Below are positions 32,268 to 39,482 of a stretch of DNA of 50,631 bases, piece after piece. The notes below the pieces were generated by a model. That model searched no databases. It saw nothing but the letters and a program-made list of their open reading frames with translations, and was not told where the DNA came from. The stretch is from positions 1 to 50,631 of the forward strand of contig QHYM01000113.1 of NCBI GenBank assembly GCA_003223295.1. Reading direction: 5' to 3'. Positions within the stretch are counted from its first letter, which is position 1. Every line of letters starts with the position of its first letter. The stretch is from Acidobacteriota bacterium (GTDB taxonomy: Bacteria > Acidobacteriota > Terriglobia > Acidiferrales > UBA7541). A program made the position numbers and the translations under genes.

Positions 32268-35248
32268 GTGCCCCCGAGCGCGCAGCCGTCGAAGTCTTCC
32301 TTCAGGAAGCCGCTGAGCACCTGCAGTATTTGCGCGAATACGTCAGTGTGTTGCAGGACGTGGAACCGCAGCACGAGGACCTCGAACGGCTTTACATTGC
32401 CGCGCACACGCTGAGCGGAACCTCGGCAAGTTACGAGTTTCCGCGATTTTCCGAAATCGCGGGAAAACTCGCGCACGTGTTTCAATACGCGTTGAACGCG
32501 CCTTTGGGCGAAGACCTGCATGGGCCGCTGACCGAATTTCTTTCCGATGGTATCTCGCTGCTTGAAACCGACCTTCTGGAAATTAGCGACACGGGCCAGG
32601 AAAACTTCGAAGACGTTGACGCCTTCAAGGATCGCTATCGCTTCGCGTTTCCCACGGAGCCTCCGCCGCTGAATCTTGCGCAGCCAGGAACTCCCACGCA
32701 GGCCGACGTTGAAGAGTCCGAGGAGCCCACGCCTGCCGCTGCGACCGGGTCCTATTTCGACGCGCTTCCCTCCGACGATGAAGTGCCTGATGAGATTCTT
32801 GAGTTTTTCCAGCCGGAAGCGGAAGAGCACCTGCAAGTCGTCAGCGACTGCTTGATTTCGCTGGAAGCCAACAACAATCCCGAAGAAATCAACAAGCTGT
32901 TCCGCGCGATTCACACGATCAAGGGCTCGGCGGCCCAAGTGGGGCTGAGGCGGCTCGGCGGCATCGCGCACCGCGTGGAAGATTTGATTGGCCGGCTGCG
33001 TGATGGCGAAATCGAGCCGTCGCCCGCGGTCGTGGACCTGTGCCTCGAGTCTGTGGACGTTTTGAAGAAAACTCTCCATCGCCAATGGCCTGGCGAGACA
33101 GAAATGCGCGCGGGCATCGATTCCCTGCTCGGGCGCATTGCGGAGTTTGCTCCACTCGAACCGGAAGAAGCGGAAGCGCAACCCGCACCTGCCGAAGCGC
33201 CCAAACCGCAGCAATTCGTAGAAAAGTTGGCTGCGTCGCAAGCCGCTGCGCCAGGGAAAAAGTCTCCGAAGCAAGTTGCCGCCGCAGCCGCGGCAAAATC
33301 CGTTCGAATCGCGCTCGGCCGCCTGGACCGTATGATGAACACGGTGGGCGAGTTGGTCATCAACCGCACGCGCATGGTGGGCCGCGTCGGAGAACTGGAA
33401 AAGCTCGTCGATACCCTGAGTTTTTCGAAAGAGCGGCTCCAGGGCAAAGTCGGGGAGTTTCAGGAAAAGTACGAATTCAATCGCATCAGTCCCCACCGGA
33501 ATCCGGCCCCTTGGAGCCCGCAATCGGCACAGAAACCGAAGCTGCTTTCCAGCGCGGCGGCCGGTGAGAATTCGTTCTGGTCCGAATTCAGCGAACTAGA
33601 AATGGACCGCTACGACGACGTCAATATTTTGTCGCGTTCTATGGCCGAAATCTCCGCGGACGTGAACGAAGTGCTTTCGCAACTGCAAGGCTTCATCGGG
33701 CGCGTCGAGGGCGATATCGACGAGTTCACCAAACTCGCGCATCACCTGCAAGATGAGATTACCGCAGCGCGCATGGTGCCTATCGGAACGCTGTATTCCC
33801 GGGTGTCGCGCGCGGTGCGGGACGCGGCAAAATCAACCGGCAAGGATGTTGAACTCGAACTTACAGGAAGCGAAACGGAACTCGACAACAACATCATCCA
33901 GCAGATTTCCGATCCCCTCGTCCATCTCGTCCGTAACTCCGTCGCGCATGGAGTCGAGCCCAGAAACGATCGTGTTGCCGCCGGTAAACCGGCCAACGGA
34001 AAAATCATGCTGCGCGCGTATCACCGCGGCAACCATATCTACATCGAGGTTGAAGACGACGGCCGTGGGATTGACTACCAGCGCGTGAAGCAGAGTGCCA
34101 TCGAGCGCGGCCTGGTTTCCGTAGAAACCGCGGACCGGCTCACGGAACGCGACATGCGCGAGATGCTCTTCCATCCCGGCTTTTCCACTGCTCCCGTAAA
34201 GACTGAGCTGGCCGGGCGCGGTGTTGGTCTCGACGTGGTGCGCGCCAACTTGAACGCGCTAAATGGCGAAATCGAGATTCAGAGCGCCACCGGCCAAGGC
34301 ACAAAGTTCACGCTCAAGGTTCCCCTGACGCTGATCATCTCCCCGGCGCTCTTTGTGCGCTGCGGCGCGACCAATTTCGCTTTGCCCTTGGCCGTCGTCG
34401 AGGAAATCCGCCGCCTGCGCGCAGACGAAATCGAGGACGTTGGCGGCAAATTGCTGACCAAGGTGCGGGACGTGGTCACCGAAGTGATTCGCCTGGATAC
34501 CTATCTCGGCCTGCCTCCGCTTGAACCGGTTAATGGATTTTTCCGCATGGTCGTGGCCAATGCGGGAAATCGTCAAATCGGTCTGGTAGTCGAAGAAGTT
34601 CTCGGCAAAGACGAAATCGTGATCAAGAACCTCGGCGAATATCTCCGCCGCGTGAAGCTTTTCCCCGGCACCACCATCGCGCCCGACGGCAGCCTGATTC
34701 TGCTGATTGATTTGAACCGCATGGTGGCCGCGGAACCGAACGAGCACCGGGCGCTCCAGGCAAACGCCAGCGCCGCGCGCATTTTTGCGCCGGGCTCTGC
34801 CGCTGTGGCACGAGGCACCATTCCTTCCGAAGCGATCGATCGCATCGCGCAGGAGCGCGTTGTCGTCGTGGCCGACGACTCCATCAGCGTACGCAAATTC
34901 GTCGGACGCATGCTCGAGAAGAACGGCTACCGCGTGAAGCTGGCCGCCGACGGCCTCGAGGCCGCGGAACTTGTGTCACAGCACGGCTGCCATCTGGTCA
35001 TTACTGACCTGGAGATGCCGCGCATGACGGGTTACGAACTGATGGTGCAATTGCGCCAGAGCCCGTCCACGCGCCGCATTCCGGTGATGGTGGTGACTTC
35101 GCGCGCCGGCGCCAAGCACCGCGGACGCGCCATGAAAGAAGGCGCTTCCGCCTTCTTGACCAAGCCGGTACAGGAGGATCAGTTGATCGCGGCTGTCGAA
35201 CAACTTATGGGAACGGAGGCACCACGCCCGGCTGCGCCCGTGGCGTAA
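32264..35248 (+). CDS. Hybrid CheA/ChpA-like kinase with two HPt domains and a C-terminal receiver
   Basis: The product is 994 aa from GTG 32264, overlapping cheR (GTGA). Domains in order: an N-terminal HPt (His48 in IAAHTLSGTSAS), a second HPt (His217 in RAIHTIKGSAAQVG), an Ala/Pro/Glu linker, and a dimerisation domain (about 340-520). Then come an HATPase with LVRNSVAHGVEPRND, VEDDGRGIDY and LAGRGVGLDVV, a CheW-like domain (about 690-830), and a receiver with Asp915 (LVITDLEMPRMTGYEL). ChpA of Pil-Chp systems has the same HPt-kinase-CheW-receiver plan with more HPt domains. The receiver can act as phosphate sink or relay. Confidence 0.93.
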   Translation: MSAPERAAVEVFLQEAAEHLQYLREYVSVLQDVEPQHEDLERLYIAAHTLSGTSASYEFPRFSEIAGKLAHVFQYALNAPLGEDLHGPLTEFLSDGISLLETDLLEISDTGQENFEDVDAFKDRYRFAFPTEPPPLNLAQPGTPTQADVEESEEPTPAAATGSYFDALPSDDEVPDEILEFFQPEAEEHLQVVSDCLISLEANNNPEEINKLFRAIHTIKGSAAQVGLRRLGGIAHRVEDLIGRLRDGEIEPSPAVVDLCLESVDVLKKTLHRQWPGETEMRAGIDSLLGRIAEFAPLEPEEAEAQPAPAEAPKPQQFVEKLAASQAAAPGKKSPKQVAAAAAAKSVRIALGRLDRMMNTVGELVINRTRMVGRVGELEKLVDTLSFSKERLQGKVGEFQEKYEFNRISPHRNPAPWSPQSAQKPKLLSSAAAGENSFWSEFSELEMDRYDDVNILSRSMAEISADVNEVLSQLQGFIGRVEGDIDEFTKLAHHLQDEITAARMVPIGTLYSRVSRAVRDAAKSTGKDVELELTGSETELDNNIIQQISDPLVHLVRNSVAHGVEPRNDRVAAGKPANGKIMLRAYHRGNHIYIEVEDDGRGIDYQRVKQSAIERGLVSVETADRLTERDMREMLFHPGFSTAPVKTELAGRGVGLDVVRANLNALNGEIEIQSATGQGTKFTLKVPLTLIISPALFVRCGATNFALPLAVVEEIRRLRADEIEDVGGKLLTKVRDVVTEVIRLDTYLGLPPLEPVNGFFRMVVANAGNRQIGLVVEEVLGKDEIVIKNLGEYLRRVKLFPGTTIAPDGSLILLIDLNRMVAAEPNEHRALQANASAARIFAPGSAAVARGTIPSEAIDRIAQERVVVVADDSISVRKFVGRMLEKNGYRVKLAADGLEAAELVSQHGCHLVITDLEMPRMTGYELMVQLRQSPSTRRIPVMVVTSRAGAKHRGRAMKEGASAFLTKPVQEDQLIAAVEQLMGTEAPRPAAPVA

Positions 35249-35255
35249 GAGCAAC

Positions 35256-36383
35256 ATGGTAACCCCTTCCAAGAAGCTCCGCGTGCTCGTGGTGGACGAC
35301 TCCACCTTCATGCGCAAAGTACTGGAGAACATTTACAACGGCGACGGGCAGATCCAAGTCGTTGGCAGCGCCAAGGATGGGCGCGAAGCCGTCTCGATGG
35401 CGGAATCGCTGAAGCCCGATGTCATCTCCATGGACATCAACATGCCACATGTGGATGGCCTGCAAGCGACCGCGGAGATCATGACCACGAATCCGCGGCC
35501 CATCGTCATCGTCAGCTCCGAATCGCGCGAAGGCGCGGCCAGCACTCTCCGCGCGCTCGAGCTTGGCGCCATCGAATTCGTCGCCAAACCATCGAGCGGC
35601 ATCGACCTGGACATGCAAAGCGTGAAGGAAGAACTTCTACGCAAAGTACGCATGGCCGCCAAAGTTCGCGTCGTGCGCACGGCCACGCGATTGGCCTCCA
35701 CGATTCAAAACTCCAGCGGAAATGCAAAGTCAGCCTCAGCGCCGAAGGCCGCTCCTCGCCCGGCAGCTGGCAGCGGCAGTGATCAGCGCTTTCCTGTCGT
35801 GGTTTTAGTGGCCTCCACTGGCGGCCCGGCGACAGTCATGCGCATCGCTCCCGGCTTCACGCGCGACTTCCCTGCTGCCGTAATCCTAGTGCAGCACATG
35901 CCCGCGACGTTTACATCGCAATACGCCGCGCAACTCGCGGAATTCACAGAGATCCGCGTGAAGGAGGCGGAGGCGAATGAGTCTCTCGCACCGGGCACGC
36001 TTTACATTTGTCCCGGCGGACAACACCTTCGCGTAACGCCCACGGGAAGAATCCAGCTCGAAGGCGCATCCGGCCGCATCAACGGATACCTGCCCAACAT
36101 GGACGTCACTATGGAATCGGTTGCCGCCTACGCCGGGCCCTTGAGCATCGCCGCAGTGCTCACAGGTATGGGCAACGACGGTACCAACGGTGCACGGGCT
36201 ATTAGGACAGCCGGCGGTCTTGTCCTGGCGCAAGACGAAGCGACCTGCGTGATTTTTGGGATGCCTGCGGAAGCCATCAAAGCGGGGGTGGTGGATCAAG
36301 TCCTCGGCATTGACGACGTTTACCAAGCCATTGAAAAGCGCGTTGTGGGGATTTGCAAACCCACCCCCGCGGGAGTTCGCTGA
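35256..36383 (+). CDS. cheB: Chemotaxis methylesterase CheB/ChpB-like (cluster II)
   Basis: The product is 375 aa. The receiver has Asp60 (VISMDINMPHVDGL); an Ala/Ser/Pro linker (about 145-175) leads to the methylesterase domain. Catalytic Ser, His and Asp are in VASTGGPATVM, VQHMPATFTSQYAAQL and LTGMGNDGTNGARA. Unlike ChpB of Pseudomonas it keeps the receiver, so phosphorylation control is likely. Its TGA shares one base with the ATG of the next gene (TGATG). Confidence 0.93.
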   Translation: MVTPSKKLRVLVVDDSTFMRKVLENIYNGDGQIQVVGSAKDGREAVSMAESLKPDVISMDINMPHVDGLQATAEIMTTNPRPIVIVSSESREGAASTLRALELGAIEFVAKPSSGIDLDMQSVKEELLRKVRMAAKVRVVRTATRLASTIQNSSGNAKSASAPKAAPRPAAGSGSDQRFPVVVLVASTGGPATVMRIAPGFTRDFPAAVILVQHMPATFTSQYAAQLAEFTEIRVKEAEANESLAPGTLYICPGGQHLRVTPTGRIQLEGASGRINGYLPNMDVTMESVAAYAGPLSIAAVLTGMGNDGTNGARAIRTAGGLVLAQDEATCVIFGMPAEAIKAGVVDQVLGIDDVYQAIEKRVVGICKPTPAGVR

Positions 36384-36952
36384 TGCCTTTACCGGCCCCG
36401 CCGAAGCCCGGCTCTTTGCGCGCGGAGCAAATTATCCTCTTTCGCATTGGCGAACAGATTCTTGCGCTGTCTTCTTCCTCTGTTCAGGAAGTACGCGGCG
36501 CGGACAGCCTCACCGGTGGAGCGACGGAAATCGCAGCGCCGGGGGTCGAAAAGGTTCGCCAATTCGTAAGGCGGGGCCCCCATACGCTGTTTCTCGTGAG
36601 CGGCGCGGCGCACTTTGGACTATCCGCTCGCGAAGGAATCCTAGCTTTCGTGCTGCGCAACACGCGGACGGCTCTGCTGGTCGATAGCATCGAGAAAATG
36701 ACGGCCATGACGCGGCTGCAAGCCTTGCCGCTTTCGTTCTGCCACGAGGAGCGGCAATGGTACCGCGGGTTGACGGCGCTTGATCAAACCGTCGTTCCGG
36801 TCGTGCGCCCCGAAGGTTTCCTGTCGGACGATGAGTTGATGATGCTGGATGCCGCGCTCCCTGCTCCGGAGGTTTTGGGCGAGGGGACAGAAGTAGCGGA
36901 AGCCACAGAAGCAGAGGAAGACAGCGACTTAGGCACGGAATTGAATGAATAG
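36383..36952 (+). CDS. Divergent CheW-like protein (ChpC position)
   Basis: The product is 189 aa from ATG 36383, which overlaps the cheB stop by 1 nt. It has a CheW-like pattern (EQIILFRIGEQILALSSSSVQEVRG, TALLVDSIEKMTAM, YRGLTALDQTVVPVVRPEGFL) but with an unusual middle (FVRRGPHTLFLVSGAAHFGLS). The C-terminus is a Glu-rich tail (VAEATEAEEDSDLGTELNE). It is weakly conserved and could couple a different receptor set or be an adaptor for the PATAN protein. Confidence 0.7.
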   Translation: MPLPAPPKPGSLRAEQIILFRIGEQILALSSSSVQEVRGADSLTGGATEIAAPGVEKVRQFVRRGPHTLFLVSGAAHFGLSAREGILAFVLRNTRTALLVDSIEKMTAMTRLQALPLSFCHEERQWYRGLTALDQTVVPVVRPEGFLSDDELMMLDAALPAPEVLGEGTEVAEATEAEEDSDLGTELNE

Positions 36953-36967
36953 ATTGCCTTAAACGCA

Positions 36968-37477
36968 ATGACCGTCTCTAGCGAACTCGAACTAAAGTCT
37001 TTCGTCCTGCTGCGGCTGGGCGAACGACGATTTGCGGTCGCCGCCGACCAGACTGCTGAGCTGGTCGCGCCAAGCCGCGTTTTTCGCTTCCCCCACAGGA
37101 CTGCCAAGATTGAGGGCGTGATTTTGCGGCGCGGAAGAATTGTTCCGGTCTGCGACATAGCGGAAACGTTGATCGGGAAATATCTGTCCTCGCGGCGCTT
37201 TTACCTGATTGCGCTGCGCCGCTATGGGCAAAAGACCGAATGGGTAGCTCTCCCGGTTACCGGAGAATGCGAATTGATCTACGCCGAGCTGACCGCGGCG
37301 AGCCCGTCCGATGAGCCGCACGTTGCTGGATGGCTTTCGCACGCTGGCGACGTCATTGAAGTTTTGAACTTGGGCGCGCTAACTCCGGGCCCGGAGGAAT
37401 TCCCCTCGCACTCACCAACTCAGAGCCACCTGGCGAGCCAGTCACCACGCGGGAGTGAAGCGGAGGCCAGACCATGA
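36968..37477 (+). CDS. CheW-like protein, third coupling protein of cluster II
   Basis: The product is 169 aa. CheW features are SFVLLRLGERRFAVAADQTAELV, KIEGVILRRGRIVPVCDIAETL and VALPVTGECELI. The last 30 residues are Ser/Pro/Glu-rich and probably disordered. Its stop overlaps the start of the PATAN gene by 4 nt (ATGA). Two adjacent CheW-like genes after cheB suggest several receptor or adaptor arrays feed the single hybrid kinase. Confidence 0.8.
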   Translation: MTVSSELELKSFVLLRLGERRFAVAADQTAELVAPSRVFRFPHRTAKIEGVILRRGRIVPVCDIAETLIGKYLSSRRFYLIALRRYGQKTEWVALPVTGECELIYAELTAASPSDEPHVAGWLSHAGDVIEVLNLGALTPGPEEFPSHSPTQSHLASQSPRGSEAEARP

Positions 37478-38247
37478 TCCCCGCCCCCCGCGCCATCAAG
37501 ATTCTCCTGATCGACAGCAACGTGTATTTTGCCAAGCGCCTTGGCGACGCCTTGAAGCGTGAAGGTTTTGAAGTAGCCACCAGCACGCAGGCAGCTTTCG
37601 CACTTACGGCCCTTGAATACGACGTCCCGGGCGCCATTCTCTGCGCCACCAACATGCGCGAGATGGGCGCGCTCGAAATCGCGCGCATCATCCGCTCCGA
37701 TGCCAAAAACGCCAATCTTCCCATCGTGGCGTTGGGCGACGGCAGCCAGCGCGCGCTGATGGAAGCGTTCCAGGCGGGATGCGACGATTACATCGACCGC
37801 AGCCGCCAGCCCGGCGTCATCGCCTCCCACGTGAAACAGATCATCATTAGCAAAATGGAGGGCTTCCAGCCCACACAGATGCTCGCGCAATCCGATACCA
37901 GTCTGAGCGGCAACTTGACGCACCACGACCTCACCGGTGTGATGCAAATGCTTGGCCACGCGCACCAGACCGGTGCGTTGCATGTCAACGCGGGTGACAC
38001 CGACGCGGTTCTCTTTTACGAAGGGGGAGAAATTTCGCACGCCGAATGCGGCACTCTGTTTGGCGACGAAGCCGTCATCTACATCCTGAAGAACTGCGTC
38101 AACGGAAACAAGGGCGTCTACAAATTCGTCTACGGCACCACTTCGACGCAGCACACCGTGCTGCGCTCGGCAACCGATTTGATGCTCGATGCCATGCACG
38201 AGGTGGATGAAAGCTCCCGCGACATGGCGGACAAGGAAGCGCAATGA
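37474..38247 (+). CDS. Pseudo-receiver plus PATAN (DUF4388) domain protein
   Basis: The product is 257 aa. Residues 8-128 keep the receiver fold (KILLIDSNVYFAKRLGDALKREGF), but the phospho-acceptor site reads AILCATNM with Ala near residue 58 in place of Asp. The conserved Lys is also not evident (DYIDRSRQPG). Residues about 145-240 are a PATAN/DUF4388 domain (LSGNLTHHDLTGVMQMLGHAHQTGALHVNAG, LFYEGGEISHAECGTLFGDEAV). PATAN proteins act with pilus or gliding chemosensory systems, and cyanobacterial examples contact the pilus motor. This one likely signals without phosphorylation. It overlaps both neighbours by 4 nt. Confidence 0.85.
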   Translation: MIPAPRAIKILLIDSNVYFAKRLGDALKREGFEVATSTQAAFALTALEYDVPGAILCATNMREMGALEIARIIRSDAKNANLPIVALGDGSQRALMEAFQAGCDDYIDRSRQPGVIASHVKQIIISKMEGFQPTQMLAQSDTSLSGNLTHHDLTGVMQMLGHAHQTGALHVNAGDTDAVLFYEGGEISHAECGTLFGDEAVIYILKNCVNGNKGVYKFVYGTTSTQHTVLRSATDLMLDAMHEVDESSRDMADKEAQ

Positions 38248-39035
38248 GCGAAGCTATGACCATTCCTCCTCTGGACGACGCGCCGGCGAAGCGCGTGCCG
38301 ACCGCTTATTTCATCGACGACAGCGCCACCATGCGCGAAGTCATCAAGATTGCTTTTCGCCGCGAGAACATACACGTGATTACCTGCGCCGATGCCGCTT
38401 CGGCCCTCGCGCAATTCGAACAAACTCGCCCAGACGTGGTCATCACCGACGTGATCATGCCGGACCAGGACGGCTACTCCGTTTGCAGCCAGATTAAAGA
38501 GAACCCCGATCTCAGGGGCACTCCGGTTCTGCTCATGTCCGGAGTGGTGAATAAGAGTGTCGCGGACAAAGCTGTCTCCGTAAAAGCCGATGAGCTGATT
38601 CGCAAGCCATTTCAGCCCCAGGAATTGATTAACCGTGTGAAGGGCCTGCTGGAACCCAAGAGTCCAACGCCTGCGCCGGCAGCGGACCGCACCGCCTCCG
38701 CGAATGCACTAAGCAATCTTTTTGCGCCTGCACCGCCCGCTCCGCGCTCCATTGCCCCTCCTGCGGCTCCGCCTGCATCCGCAGAACCGGCCTGGCCCCG
38801 CGCGCTGGCCGAAGCTTTTGCGCCGCGTCCGCCAGCGCAGGCGCCCACCGATACTCAGCCCAATGCAGCGCCTCCCGCGCGACCGCTTCCTTCCGCCCAC
38901 GAAGTGCAAAAGCTGCGCGTGGAAATCGCGCACCTCGAGTTGCTTGTCAAAAAGCTGCAAACCGAGCTTCAAATCGAGCGGCAATATAATCAGGCGCTCG
39001 AAACTCAGATAAAAACCCTCGCCGAATTCGAATAG
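38244..39035 (+). CDS. Response regulator with Pro/Ala linker and C-terminal coiled coil
   Basis: The product is 263 aa. The receiver (residues 18-140) is intact: YFIDDSATMREVIKIAF, Asp69 (VVITDVIMPDQDGYSV), LLMSGVV and LIRKPFQPQELI. A Pro/Ala-rich disordered linker of about 75 residues leads to a C-terminal coiled coil (VQKLRVEIAHLELLVKKLQTELQIERQYNQAL as heptads), suggesting dimerisation or tethering. There is no DNA-binding domain. It is the last gene of the cluster II operon and pairs with the pseudo-receiver upstream; it may be the phosphorylated partner of that protein. Confidence 0.87.
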   Translation: MSEAMTIPPLDDAPAKRVPTAYFIDDSATMREVIKIAFRRENIHVITCADAASALAQFEQTRPDVVITDVIMPDQDGYSVCSQIKENPDLRGTPVLLMSGVVNKSVADKAVSVKADELIRKPFQPQELINRVKGLLEPKSPTPAPAADRTASANALSNLFAPAPPAPRSIAPPAAPPASAEPAWPRALAEAFAPRPPAQAPTDTQPNAAPPARPLPSAHEVQKLRVEIAHLELLVKKLQTELQIERQYNQALETQIKTLAEFE

Positions 39036-39084
39036 AGGCGATCTTCTCGCCCACACCTTAGCAGCTTGAAGTCTCGCCACCCTC

Positions 39085-39125
39085 CTCTTGACAATCAAGA
39101 GAGAGAGCGTATTCTTCCTCTTGAT
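39085..39125 (+). promoter_or_regulatory. Probable promoter and operator of the PadR-ADOP operon
   Basis: TTGACA at 39088-39093 and TATTCT at 39110-39115 (16-nt spacer) form a sigma-70 type promoter. A perfect inverted repeat CTCTTGA-CAA-TCAAGAG (39085-39101) overlaps the -35 box, and a further CTCTTGA half-site lies at 39119-39125. PadR proteins often repress their own operon through such sites. Confidence 0.65.
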
Positions 39126-39144
39126 CGTCAGGGGGAACGCATTC

Positions 39145-39477
39145 ATGTCCGACAAGCCGAGTGATCTCATCCAGGGCACTCTGGATATGCTCATTCTGAA
39201 AACCTTGGCCCTCGAACCCATGCACGGATACGGGATCGCCGTCCGTCTCGAACAGATGAGCAAGGGTGTTTTTCGCGTCAATGCAGGTTCGCTCTTTGTT
39301 GCCTTTCAGCGGCTGCAACGCGCCGGGCTGATCAAGGGTGAATGGAAAGCCACCGAGAACAGTAGGCGCGCCAAGTATTACGCCCTGACAGAGCAAGGGC
39401 GAAAGCGGTTAAGTAGTGAAACGCGGGAATGGGGAAGACAAGTGGCGGCCATCGCGAGAATCTTGGAGGCGTCGTAA
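39145..39477 (+). CDS. PadR-family transcriptional regulator
   Basis: The product is 110 aa from ATG 39145, with GGGGGA 7 nt upstream; the frame from 39088 starts inside the promoter and is discarded. The winged-helix PadR domain is clear: LIQGTLDMLILKTLALEPMHGYGIAVRLEQM, NAGSLFVAFQRLQRAGLIKGEW and RAKYYALTEQGRKRL. It lacks the long C-terminal helix domain of larger PadR proteins. PadR genes of this short type commonly precede ADOP permease genes in Acidobacteriota, as here (5 bp gap). Confidence 0.92.
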   Translation: MSDKPSDLIQGTLDMLILKTLALEPMHGYGIAVRLEQMSKGVFRVNAGSLFVAFQRLQRAGLIKGEWKATENSRRAKYYALTEQGRKRLSSETREWGRQVAAIARILEAS

Positions 39478-39482
39478 GAACC

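Noticed and set aside
32174-33523. 449-codon open frame on the minus strand
   Set aside because: It is antisense to cheR and the hybrid cheA of cluster II and shows only shadow composition.
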